Source: Flammula alnicola
Lineage: Eukaryota; Basidiomycota; Agaricomycetes; Agaricales; Strophariaceae
Assembly: GCA_015499995.1 (NCBI GenBank)
Contig: JADNRV010000054.1
Coordinates: 248,001-312,000 of the forward strand
DNA length: 64,000 nt
Direction of reading: 5' to 3'
A program made the translations under genes and the position numbers. The notes under the pieces are model-generated. The model made no database searches, was not told the DNA's origin, and saw only the letters and a program-made list of their open reading frames with translations. Positions 11,468-22,820 of the stretch are shown in pieces. Each line of letters begins with the position of its first letter. The stretch's first letter is position 1.

Positions 11468-14400
11468 CCCTTCACCTCGTTGCTTTCTTCTGCTTTCTCT
11501 CCGCCCTGTCTGTAGAGAACGACCATCACTCTGCAGTGCAATGCACACGCGAGATGCCAAAGCCATCGGCGGCTACCATCATCATATCACCGATTCACCC
11601 ACGGAATTTATGCCTCAACGCTTACCCTGGCATCTGACTGGGATGGTTATTCCGAGTGCCGGTCCCCTCAACCCTTCTTTAGAGATGTATCTCACTTCCA
11701 AGACTGTCCTTCCTGGTCAAATTTAGGGCTCGAACAAGCCAATTGATGATATTGAGAACTTCCACGAATCACAGAACAGCCTCCTATTAAACTGTTTTTC
11801 AGTCCCAGAATGCTACGGACGGGGCCGATAGTCCAGCGCTCTTGGCTCGCCAAAATCCTGCATGCGTATGCCTCGAGGCATCTGGCTTCAAGTCAATCAG
11901 GCACATGCAAACCTATATTTATATTTAGACGAACGTCAAGAAACACGAACAAGCGGCGCTAATATGTGCAAGGCGCAGACTCTCTCTGAGTAAGCAAGTC
12001 ACGGCGAACGAAATTTGATCCCGTTCTTACCAGAATATTTTTGGCAGATAGATTGCGAAGATCCGGGGAGGACCACTACTTGGAAATGTGCCCTTGGACC
12101 TCGGCCTAGCCATGTCGAAATTTGTTGGCTTCGTGGTACTTATGCAGAGGAATTAGATTGCTCAGTACCAGGCATGGCATATCTATGCCGTGTTCCTTCT
12201 GGTCGACGAGGCCTAGAGTGAATCGGACTCAGCGCGAGTACTGAACCTCCGCTTTACAGAGCCAAACGTGTCACACATGCAGGAGGCACTAACCACGGGG
12301 AAGAGATTTATTACTGCGCTTTTAATTAATTTTCCAGAGTCCTTGTCGACTGAAATTAAATGGCCAGACTTTAATGGTCATCATTATGGAGTTCCTTGAC
12401 CTAAGGAACAGAGAATACTTCAACTCCTTCGTTGAAGGACCATCAATTAAATCACTAGACGCGGATGAGTTGCTCCACCGGGATCTACACGAAAGCTGCG
12501 GATTGCTCACTGCTCATTAATACACGTACTTCCACAAATTTAATTAACTGTTGGCACGACTTCGATATCTTGTTTGGCGGCGGGTGGCACTTGTGCCATA
12601 AGCATCCTTACATATCATCGTCAATTAAACCCACCCCGCATTTAATGAAAGCGCACAGCCTTCAATGATCCTCGAAAACAGGACCAGTGGCGGCCAAGTT
12701 CTAAGTACCCAGGTATCAACCTCAAGAACATCTGCGTAGGTACTGCGGTGCCTTTAAGCTACTTGAATATTTTCTGGGGAGTAAATTACCCTAACTATTG
12801 TCAGCGCTTAAGAAATTAAGACTCTTAACTAAATCGCACGTTTGGAAGGCCACCTTGCTGCTTTCATAGGGTAAGAATATTAGACACCCGCTTAGCACAC
12901 TCGGGTTTACCACCAGCTACACTTCATATTGTACCCGGCCCGATGTCAACCTTGTAATGAGGGTCAGCGGGCACCAAGTAGGGCGTGTAGCACCGGAGGA
13001 TGTTGATCACCGTGGTGTCCATGAGGTCGTATGTTCGCCTACACGGTTACTTAATGCCCACTGTTTCGTGAACAGGAATATCTACACAGAATTTAAGGAC
13101 GTGTTTGTCAGCCATCTGGCACACGAGATAAATTTATGCAACAAAGGTTGTGAACGCCACCAATTGAAATGTTTCTTACACGGAAAGCATTACATACAAC
13201 AACGAAGAGAACGGGACAAGAATGCTTGGAACCCCGACGCCCGAGGCTGACCTTGAATGACATATTCTCTCCGCACATGAGCGTTTATTTCCTGCACATC
13301 AAGGCACGCAACCCTCCATTTTGCAGCTGAAATATTGATCGGTTGTTTCTCATGATCAAGACCGTATACTCTGAGAAGATGCTAGTACTCGCGTTCGGGG
13401 AGAAAACCGCATGCACGGCTGATTATTTAGTAGAGATGGCAAGCCGTGTAGTGGGCGTGATTTGAAGGACTTAGCCCAGAAACTCTTCGCGCCTTCATTG
13501 CTGCATGATGCATGAGCGCTCGTTGCATAAGCAGTGAGGCTCCTGTCTTACGGCCCGATGACCCCGCTGCCATCCTCGGACGAATCACAATGAGGGCTCG
13601 TGACCTACAATCAATCTTCCCGTTGACGTTGGGCGCTTCAGGTGAGAGTTCGGGTTCCTATGCATTAAAAGAAAGACAGTATATTTAAACGATTGGGACG
13701 CGTTCTACAGCAGTGTATCTCCCAAATAGTATGCAACTATCGTCATTGTTGAAGCCTGAGAAACGCAAGAATTGACGGAGATCTTACATAGTAGACAAGA
13801 TAAACCCTCTTTAGTTGCCTGATTATTCCCAGAGAGTCTGATAGTGGGTGTGATACTGGAGAAGCACGGTAAAAATCGATCAACAGCCAGTAAATGTCGA
13901 CGTCAATGAGAATTAAGATCGCGGCGCTCCCTCCTATTTCCGCAAGATTAGCCGCATCGGGATTTCTTCTCATGTTCTGGAATTCAGCGAAGCCATTCTA
14001 GTTCCCACTGTCCAAGAGAGTCTCCCATGCAGAAACCTCGCAATGGTCATTTTGGTAAATCTGATTTTCCAATCACAGTTGCGTCACTGCGTGGTACTGA
14101 ACCCAAAAAGACAAGACACCGGGAAGTCTAAAAAAACCTTGTTCAAATTTTCCAGAAGCCACAGAGGTTTTGAATTGGCAGTTTGTGGTTGACCGACTTT
14201 CAAGGACGGAGAATGTAGGTCCTGAGATGAAGCAAAGCTGGAATGAATCTCGGTATATTTTAGAAAACCGCTCGCAGGCTGTCGGGTGGGACTTGGGCGC
14301 ATTTTCGTTTTGCAAGTCGATCATAAGAACAGAATTCGACGCGCATCGTGCGACCGAGTTGGAAAAAGGACCAGAAACGAAAGCACTAGTGAATTTTCAG

Positions 14401-14896
14401 AGACTTTCGGTACCGATATGTCGCAGCGCGAGTAAGACCCGGAAAGATTTACGCCGAGATGAAATATGGCCAGGCGAGCAGTTGACTAAGAGAAATTCCG
14501 TTCCGAGAGCTCTCGGGCACACGGTTGCAGTCTGCAGATACTTATGTCGAAAAAGTGGGTGCATGGGTGCATGGACGTTTCATGAGAATTACAACATATC
14601 AAGCAATCGATCTCGGTGGTGGTATGCAACCGATATTTGTAGTTATTTGTGAGATGAACCATAGTCGGATTGTGATGGTGGATGACTGATTTCCTCTGAA
14701 CTGCCATCATATCGGTTAAGCATACTTATTTATTCCTCTGGCCTGGGTACAGCACAGCATGCTCCAAGGGTGTATCCGCTTGTATCAAACCGTGCCATGA
14801 AACCGTCTTTCTAGGTTTCAAGAGGAACTTGATTTGCTACCTGCATAAGAGCACCAGCTTCCCAAGCATATTGGGCTCCCCCCGCCCCTCATCACC
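11468..14896. other. Gene-free tract of 3.4 kb
   Basis: I find no spliced gene, tRNA or clear repeat here. ORFs up to 160 codons exist (for example 14170-14652, plus) but have no recognisable motif, no splice continuation and equally long overlapping ORFs on the other strand. Between about 12310 and 12660 the sequence is AT-rich with many AATTAA/TTAATT words. It may be decayed transposon or other relic DNA; I cannot show that. The end nearest 14896 should carry the P450 promoter. Confidence 0.5.
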
Positions 14897-17280
14897 ATGA
14901 ACCCTGCGAATTATCGCGCCAGGCTCTTCCGTGATCTATTCCTAGCGTTTGTGGTGCCTATCCTGGTCCTCTCGTCTGCCACTTCCTTTTTTCAATATCG
15001 ACTGGGACTTCTCTCGGCTCCCACCCACCTTGTTTTCATTGTAATATGGGCGACTACCAAAGGCGCATTCTTAGATGCAAGGCAGGCGAGAGAAGCTCGA
15101 TCTCTTGGAGCGAGAACGATACCCCGCGTCACCGGGAAATGGCCTGGAAACATCGATATTCTTCTCCGAATGATGCGCGCGTTCAAGACGAGTTACGTGC
15201 TTGACGTCTATCTCCAGCTGTTTGAAGAGTACCAATGTACGACTCTAAATCTACGTCTTCTTTGGCGCGATAATGTGTGTGGTTCTCTGGCTGTCGTGTG
15301 CGGAGGCTTTGGATTCAAATGACTGAATATTGAATTCCAACCTTGAGCAACTTTATGATGCCTTCCAACCACCTGACGCTGATAATGATCTTAGATTATA
15401 TCCATGGATCAAGAACATATGAAGTTCGTTCTGTCTACAGGGTTTCAGTGGTTCTGGAGGGGAAGGTCGCAGAAGGAGCGCATGTCAGTTCTCTCATCTC
15501 AAATTCCCAGTGCGTTTCCGACTTTCTGACCTGGACAACAAATCAGGGAATTATTTCTTGGGGAAGGCATATTCAATAGAGATGACGAGGTGAGACGATA
15601 CCCAGATATGCATGAAAACTTGAAAACTCTGAAACTTGTATGCCCCGGTCAAGATGTGGAAGATGGTTAGCGTAAATTATCTCCAAAACGGAATCTTTCT
15701 AATGTTATCCAGCATCGCAGCATTACCCGTCCTTTCTTTGCCCGGGAGCGTATCGCCGACTTTGAGATCTTCGAACGACATTGCGCGCATACCTTATCTA
15801 TCCTCTCCTCGTTAGCGGAGTCTGATACACCATGCGAGGCGCAAGATCTATATGGCCGTTTTACTCTCGACGCAGCCTCTGAATTTCTGTTCGGAAAGAA
15901 TTTGGAGACACTGTCCGCAGCGCTCCCCGTTCCCGGTAAGGCATCGATGGGTCCAAAGGGTTCTGCGACGGAGGACACCTGGGGGTCGTTCGCGCAGGCT
16001 TTCGAAATGGCGCAGTTAAACATAACGAATCGTGGGCGCCTTGGCTCTATATGGCCACTGTTTGAGTTGTTCAAGGACAAGAACGAGGAGCACTGTCAAG
16101 TGATTAAGCACTGGTTAGATCCCCTCGTGGCACGGGCCTTAGAACACAAACGAAGCATGGAGAAGGCCGGGGTCGCGAGCCCTATCGCAGATAAGAATTT
16201 TATGCAGCATCTCGCCGATAGCACAGACGGTAATATCCTTTTTCCCTGGCAATTGTGTGATGATTAACATTTCTTTCGAGTAGATCCTGTATTAATACGC
16301 GATCAATTACTGAGCATGTTGCTAGCATCGAGAGACACGGTGAGATTATTTTCTATTCTCATAGAATCATGGAATCTCCTGATCCTCTTATCCAGACGGC
16401 CTCTGTTTTAACATACATTACTTACTTTATGGCCATCCATCTAGACGTCGCAGAAAGATTACGCGCTGAGGTTCTCGAGCATTGTGGACCTACAGCGCCT
16501 CCCACTTTCGAACACTTTAGACACATGAAATACAGTGTGTATTAACGCTCTTCTCTTTTTATGCCATCTTCTGACCCTTTTCCCTGCCAGTGAGAGCTGT
16601 TATCAACGAGACCCTGCGCCTCTTTCCCCCGGTGCCCCTCAACCTCCGGGAAACTCGGTCTGCACCATGTGTCCTCCCCATATCGGACCGCACATTTTCG
16701 GACCCTTCCGAACAGCAACCTTTATACATGCCTGCGCAAACCACGATCGTATATCTGCCGCTTTTGACTCAAAGGAACCCCGCATTGTGGGGAGAAGACG
16801 CCGATGAATTCGACCCGGACCGGTGGATCGATCCAGACCGTATCGCAAAGTTCGTTGCAAACCCCACGATGTTTACACCCTTCAGCGCTGGCCCTCGGAT
16901 AGTGAGTACCCTGCAGCTGCTATCGCCGCCTTGCAGTTTTAATTCTGAGCGATCTGCTGTTTCCCAGTGCCTCGGCCAGAATTATGCCTACAACGAGATG
17001 TCGTACTTCCTCGTGCGCCTGCTGCAACAGTTCGATCGGTTCACGTTGGCGTCAGAGTTCCAGCCTGAAGGATCTCTCCCACCTGCAGAGTGGAAACATC
17101 GTAAAGGTCGTCAATCCTTTGAGAGGATTTGGCCGAGTGCTGCCCTGACATTATATGTGAAGGTGAGTACATAGCGATAATCCCATCCGTCCCAGGGTCC
17201 TTTCCATGTCGAATTGACAAACTGACGTTCTTCTGTGACAGGGTGGCTTGTGGGTGCGATTCCATAAGGCAAGGTCATGA
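14897..17280 (+). CDS. Cytochrome P450 monooxygenase, CYP63-like, intact
   Basis: Heme-thiolate monooxygenase, ER-anchored by the N-terminal hydrophobic segment (LAFVVPILVLSSATSFF). My splicing gives ten exons: 14897-15274, 15395-15483, 15547-15589, 15654-15665, 15713-16229, 16284-16339, 16396-16534, 16591-16901, 16968-17162 and 17242-17280. They total 1,779 nt and 592 residues with no frame break. Landmarks: the early ARTIPRVTGKWPGN, I-helix LLASRDTTAS (oxygen activation), K-helix ETLR, PERF-region DPDRW, and heme loop FSAGPRICLGQNYAYNE with Cys ligand. The N-terminal half is typical of Agaricomycete CYP63, in the CYP52 clan, linked to alkane, fatty-acid and xenobiotic oxidation. The terpene synthase 1.1 kb downstream on the same strand suggests a possible terpenoid substrate, but this is inference. 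Confidence 0.92.
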
Positions 17281-18060
17281 ACCACGATTGGACAGGCTGT
17301 TGCAACAATAGCAACGGCGCATGCAAAGTTGCCTCATCATTTTTTATTTTATTGATACGCACATGGCACGGGAATATCTGTTCACGACGTTGGCATTTAG
17401 AAGACATATTCACATTGACACCAGTGTATTATACAGAACGTTGCAGTCGCCTTTACTATCAGTGTTTACGAGTTTTGAAAACTTTTCGATGACAAGCTTA
17501 TTCCTCAACAACCGTTCACTCTCTGTTCCTCAAACTTTACCAGAATACGCGGATTTTTGTGTTCTATTCGAATATCTACTTTATTCTCGTAGAAATTAAA
17601 TCCAAATGAAACCGGAGCCTTCCCGGTGGTCAGAGCTCGAAAATATCAGGAGATTGAAAGTCATGTCACCGCATCGTCGCATCAAATTCCCGTCAGTTTC
17701 CGGCTGACTTGCCATACAGAATGTCGCCCAAGATTTTTACATACATGTACATAGGTACTATTCATTCACGAATATCTACTTAACAAATATTGGAGTTTGT
17801 TGTTGTAAAACCCTTAAGTTGACTCGGAGGAAATACGACTTTTATTATGTCAAAGTAACGGAATGTTGGCTCAGATCCAGTCCGATACAGGCCTTCTTTT
17901 CCCTTGAAATTTAGCAGGGGCATTCAACTCAATGGCACGATATGCCATCAAAATTTATATTCTAGACTCAACTCCATACAAGATTGTTACAAGAATCGGG
18001 AAAATACACTGGAATGAGGTTTATTAGAGATATATAAATTCAACACAAAAAATTTGTGTG
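17281..18060. other. Intergenic between P450 and tRNA-Gly
   Basis: About 780 AT-rich bases with no gene that I can support. Several short ORFs appear on both strands without motifs. It holds the P450 3' flank and the upstream flank of the tRNA gene. Confidence 0.5.
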
Positions 18061-18132
18061 ACACTGATGGTGAAGCGGTTATCATGCTTGCCTTCCAAGC
18101 AAGCGGCAGGGGTTCGACTCCCCTTCAGTGTA
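18061..18132 (+). tRNA. tRNA-Gly (anticodon UCC)
   Basis: A complete cloverleaf of 72 nt. The acceptor stem ACACTGA pairs with TCAGTGT over seven base pairs. The D stem is GTGA/TCAT, the anticodon stem CTTGC/GCAAG with loop CTTCCAA (anticodon TCC, reads GGA), and the T arm AGGGG-TTCGACT-CCCCT. The discriminator is A and no CCA is encoded, as usual in eukaryotes. No intron. The B-box-like GGTTCGACTCC is internal. Confidence 0.96.
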
Positions 18133-18139
18133 TTTTTTT
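18133..18139 (+). terminator. RNA polymerase III terminator of tRNA-Gly
   Basis: Seven T residues directly follow the discriminator base, the standard Pol III stop signal. Confidence 0.85.
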
Positions 18140-18426
18140 CCCTCTTGTATGCATCCAAATAGAGATCAAACCGTCCATAGAAGCCATGCGAATTCCTGTG
18201 AAATCTCGAATCTTTGCAGCTCCTCCTTTTTGAACTGCAAGCACTTTTTCCCAGTACAAATCGCTCTTTTATTCATGTGGGCGAATAATTCAGGTGATCG
18301 TGGGAGACCCATCAGTCCTCTCGGGCTTGCGCAAGTTGAAGTTGAATTATTGTACTACTACTATCCTCTCCATCGGTATCCTTCTTCCACGTCTTGGAAG
18401 AATATCTACATAGTACTCACAAGAAG

Positions 18427-19692
18427 ATGTCTTTGAGCCACAGTTTTCAGCTGCCAGACCTGTTGGCCATCATTGGGCCTCTCGAGCTCCGCACAAACAG
18501 CCATTGTCGGTTCGCTACAGACGTTTCTGAAGAATGGATATCGAAAGAACTCAACATCCTCTCCGAATGCGAGCTTTCCTACCTGCGATCCACGAAAACT
18601 GGACTTCTTTCTGCCCTTTGCTTTCCCACATGCGATGCGCCCCAGCTGCGTGTCCTCACGAACTTTATGACCCTGTTACTATATTCTTCGATCAGAGCAT
18701 GCACACCCAATGATTCTCAGCGTCTCCTGTGGGAACCGAAACTCGAACAATCTGAATCTATTGAAAAAATCATGGGGAAGTCGCAAAGTGGCGTGGACAT
18801 GCTCCGAAGTCATGCCTTACTCATGCAGTTGCGTATGATTCCAATGGATTTCACGGTCAAATATTCAACTCAAGTTATCAAGTGTTATCGACAATGGCAT
18901 CTGCGGCCGCTGTGGAAAAGCTTCAGAATCGTGGAATTCCCGCTTTACCCAATCTGTCAAACTGCTCCGTTCTGCTCAGGAGAAAGTGCTCTCCCATCAA
19001 TCCAAGAACCACATGCCTGCTCTGGATGAATATATTGAAATGCGCAGAGAGATGTACGGCAGCAGCATGACATTTGATCTTGCCGAACTATTAGAGATAT
19101 TCCAATATCCCGAGCTGCAGGGAGCCAGTGCGGACATCTTGGTAGATATCAAGCGAGCCGCATTCGACGTCATCGCTTGGTCCATGGTGAATAATATATT
19201 TTCTGTCCTTGTCCGATCAAGTCCTCGGAGAGCTGACATAGGTAAATATCCCAGGATGTGGTCTCCTACCAACTCGATCATTCCCGAGGAAACAACCACA
19301 ATCTCGTGACGGTGCTCATGTTCCACAAAAACCTTTCTGTCCAGGGAGCCATGAAGCTCTCCGGAAACATGGTCAGGGATGCGTTTGGGTCTTTTTGTAA
19401 AAGCGAACAAAACATCCTCGATTCTTTGACAAGTCCTAACAAGTCGATGGCCTTTCCCATCTTATCATGGGTGTGGAAACCCCTTGCTTCGGATGCCGTA
19501 GCGCGAGACGAAGAAGCTTCAGTTGTTGGAGACAACGTGAGGCGGTATATCAGGGCATTGAAGGATTGTATAGCGGGTACCATCCACTGGGCGTACGAAA
19601 CCGAATTATTCTTCGGTAAGAAAGGCGGCGAGGTTCGGACGTTTGGATGGGTTTTCGTTGACCAAGTACCATCTCTTCCGACCAACGTTTGA
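18427..19692 (+). CDS. Sesquiterpene synthase-like (class I terpene cyclase), motif frame disturbed
   Basis: Family features: the N-terminal FQLPDLLAIIGPLELRTN and FATDVSEEWI, then ALCFPTCDAPQLRVLTNFMT, a later EYIEMRREMYG and MTFDLAELLE, VIAWS, and after a 68-nt intron (19187-19254) DVVSYQLDHSRGNNHNL, then the C-terminal GTIHWAYETELFFGKKG. Such enzymes ionise farnesyl diphosphate with Mg2+ bound by an aspartate-rich motif and an NSE/DTE motif. The aspartate-rich site is not in the frame of the flanking sequence: FFDQSMH reads in another frame at about 18684-18704. The NSE region reads M-D-V-V-S-Y-Q-L-D, so it lacks the first Asn and the last Glu. The splice between about 18780 and 18880 is unresolved. 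It is either a damaged gene, a divergent enzyme or a region with base errors. Confidence 0.65.
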
Positions 19693-19892
19693 TTAGCCTA
19701 CACCTTTTTTTGGCTTGAGTACAATTGTCTAAATATATAGTGAGTTACGGTACTGTCTACATAACACCCATTTTGTCCGTCATTTATCTGCATCAGCAAT
19801 TGAGTTCCCGAGATTACAACAACATAATACGTTCTAAAATCTACAAGAGTCCGTGAATTCCCTCCCAATCACACGGTGGGTGTGTACGAAAA

Positions 19893-21626
19893 CTAAAGAA
19901 GAAAATCATCAGAAGAGAAAACGAGGAAGGTACCGGCTTCTGAGGAAGAAATAATTCGAAAGGTCAGTCTAGTACATACGAAATGAATTGGTAAGACACT
20001 ACTGCCGCAATCTGGGTATACAACGGGCAATGGCTTGTTGGGCAGGCCAACGAGAATCATCATCTTGACGAGAACATCGGAGAATAAGCCGATACAAGGA
20101 CGTCCAGCGGCATATTCTTTGTCTCTTAAATTTTTTGTAAATTTATTCTGGTAAAACCTAGTGAGTAGACTGGGTATGTGACCGGAGAAATATTGGACGC
20201 ACCACATTCGTCGACCCAGAAGTACCGATCCAGCGGTATGTCAGGTCAAGGGTCTCTAATCCGGGAAGGCAGTTCGCAAGGAGGTCTAATAGAGTTACAT
20301 CTAGAACATGGACCTCAAGGGTGAAGCTCCGCGGGGTTGCGGCAGCTTGCGAAAACGGGCGAAGTAGTACGTGGAGGTCGTCCAAAGAGATGATACATCC
20401 TAGGACTACCAGCGATCTAACGTCTCTGGCCGCGGAGCCGACACGTGGGACAGGGAGCATCACTCGCTTCCCACCGGAACCTAGGATGTTGAGGCCGAGT
20501 TCGAGCGAGTGGAGGTTCTGAAAGGTTATTGCTCCGAAGGCGCGGTTGAGCCAGTCCTCGGCCGACGCGCAGCCATGCTGCGGTTCTGGGCCCAGGGACG
20601 ATTGGTGGCAGCAATATTGAGGTGAGAAGCTAAAATGCGCAATGTCTTTGTGGGCGCTCAGAAAATTGTGGAACCCTGTGGGATCGACGATGTGTCGGGG
20701 ATCACACGGCACAAAGAGCGCAAGGTAATTTAGGTGCGGAAAATAGGAGAGACTGGCGTAGAGCCACGAGAAGTTGAGGTGGCCGATGGAGGAGAGCGTG
20801 AGGGATTGGAGGGACAATGCCAGCCGATTCATGAAACCGGCTAGCTGCTCAAAGGCCTGCTTGGCCGAGTAGCCTGGGCCGCCCCAGGGTCCGAACCGCC
20901 CATCGTTGCAGGTAAAGTGCAGCGATAGCTCCTGGACGCGGTCCAAGCCCGTCACGGGCGACACCATGTCGCATAGATGGCTCAGCATCATGTCTAGCTT
21001 GACCACACGCAGGTTCTGGCCAAGCGGCGGCCAGATAGCGCTAAGCAGAGGCAGGCAGAACGACCGTTCGGGCTCGACGCCCTGTTGCCATTCGATGGCG
21101 TATTCCTCGATGGCATGCAGGTAGCCCAGCGAGGCGAGGAACTTATCGGCAAGCTCGGTGTCCTCTTCGAGTGGAAATCGTTCCGAGCGGAGACTTTTAC
21201 GATAAGTTCAGCAACGTAATATAAACGTAATATGTCGGTGAAAAGTCCTCCTTACCGAAAGGCATCTGGCCAGTGTTGGTTTCTGAGTGGACGCACACGG
21301 CGTTTGGTGCCTTTGGCTGATTTCAAGCACGCCGATCGCACGGCCTTGGGATGCACAGTCAACGACCGCACGCGGTCAGCTACCAATGGATCCTGTCTGG
21401 AGACATCCTCAGCAAATAGACGCGATTGAAAAGAAAGTATGTACTCTATGCGGGCCAGCTTTTGGATCAAAACTCCTGGTTGGTCATCGTCGATAATTAG
21501 CTGTCGGTATCTCCTGTCTATTACCAAGTCAAGGAAAAGACGATTGACAGTTGCGAGGGGAAATAAATCGAGGTCGGGCACGAATTGTGCGATGCGAAAC
21601 CATAGCTCGGTGGGTAGTTCGACCAT
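19893..21626 (-). CDS. F-box protein with C-terminal leucine-rich region
   Basis: The ATG at 21626 opens an F-box: LPTELWFRIAQFVPDLDL and ATVNRLFLDLVIDRRYRQL. F-box proteins recruit substrates to SCF ubiquitin ligases through Skp1. After an intron just above 21190 the second exon (about 20190-21190) has leucine-rich, roughly periodic segments such as LALSLQSLTLSSIGHLNFSW, HSLELGLNIL and GLETLDLTYRW. A further intron near 20135-20185 leads to RDKEYAAG and a short tail. This arrangement is very common in expanded Agaricomycete F-box families. The end near 19893 is approximate because the last intron(s) could be read in more than one way. Confidence 0.75.
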
Positions 21627-22040
21627 GGGTAGTTTTAGAAGGGGTTGTTTTCTACCACGGGTTGCACAGATGTTCTGACACCCGACCCCGAGGGTAATTT
21701 GGCTGTCCAGGAGGGCAACTAAGCAGCCTGATATTTAAAGCCCTTCAGCTCTAGAGCTGCATTTGGGGATGCTTCTGCGCTAACGGAAGCATGCAACGAT
21801 GGGATCATCAGCAGGAAAAAAATGACTGCCTGTTCGGACCCACCTTGTAGACGAACAATCTGTTTGTAGAGGCCTCCAGCGTTGTTGAGGACGTTGGAGA
21901 ACGCGGTGGGGGAACATTTGTTTGCCAGTGTAAATTCAGGGACGGTTTTGTGCTGAATTGCCGAAGCAGCGACGGCGATCAGAAAATATTATTGTGTCCG
22001 CTCAGCGCTTCATTGTGTCTCTTGTTCTCCATCCACGACG
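21627..22040. other. Intergenic between F-box gene and 22041 gene
   Basis: About 410 bases between divergent genes. I see no RNA gene or repeat. It should carry both promoters. Confidence 0.45.
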
Positions 22041-22794
22041 ATGACCGACCTCACAGTGCTCGTTTCTCCAATACCCTTGTATCCAGAGACGCGAGACTTT
22101 TCCTTTGGGCGACGTTCAAAACCTGCTCAGACCCGACCGATCATGGTCACCCTTGAAACAGACATCGACGAGGAGGCTGACGAAGAAAGGACTCCTGTCG
22201 AGCCTCCAGTCGAGACGGACTTCATAGCTCCACCTACATCTCCTCCAAGAAGGTCTCGTACACCAAGAGTTGTGGATTCCAACCTTCTTTCACCTCCTGT
22301 GAACACTTGGAAGGCAAGACCCAGGCATCGTCCGACGCGGTCGCAAAGCGCTCCTCCAGAACGGAGAGTGGCAACGCCAACTGGTGAAGAGGAGAAACGA
22401 CGGGAATCTAGCACTTTCGACTTAGAATCTCTCGGTTTCAAGCAACGCAATCCGAACAGAAGTTTTACTTCATTCACCACCATTGACCGAAACACAACTC
22501 GCGGTGGCGAACTTGTTCGACCACCTCCACCACTGCGTAAGTCTTTGGCCAAATCTCTCTTAATCATGTGCTACATGTTTTTTTCTAGTTCGACCTACGA
22601 CTTTTTGGCGAAAGACACGTCGTTCGGGAGTTACAGGGGCATCCTATTCCCCAGCATCCCATCTCATCCGACGGTCAACCTATATTGCCGCGGGGCTTGC
22701 ATTTGACGCCCCAGTCCACGACCTAAGTGCTCTCTGCGTTGAAAGTCGTGTAGGGTTCATTGTCATTCCACCAATCGACCAAACCTTGCTATAG
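22041..22794 (+). CDS. Unrecognised Ser/Pro/Arg-rich protein, 233 aa
   Basis: Two exons, 22041-22536 and 22589-22794, joined across a 52-nt GT-AG intron give 233 residues. The first exon is acidic, then rich in Pro, Arg and Ser (APPTSPPRRSRTPR, RPRHRPTRSQSAPPERR), with FDLESLGFKQRNP near its end. The second has RPTTFWRKTRRSGVTGASYS and HLIRRSTYIAAGLAFDAPV, which look like a folded conserved segment. I do not recognise a domain. The next ORF starts only about 25 bases after the stop, so the two could be one gene if the frame here is damaged. Confidence 0.5.
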
Positions 22795-22820
22795 ACCCGC
22801 TGGCGAAGTTGTACCCGTGG

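Noticed and set aside
14170..14652. 160-codon plus-strand ORF in the gene-free tract
   Set aside because: No motif, no splice partners, and an overlapping ORF on the other strand of similar quality.
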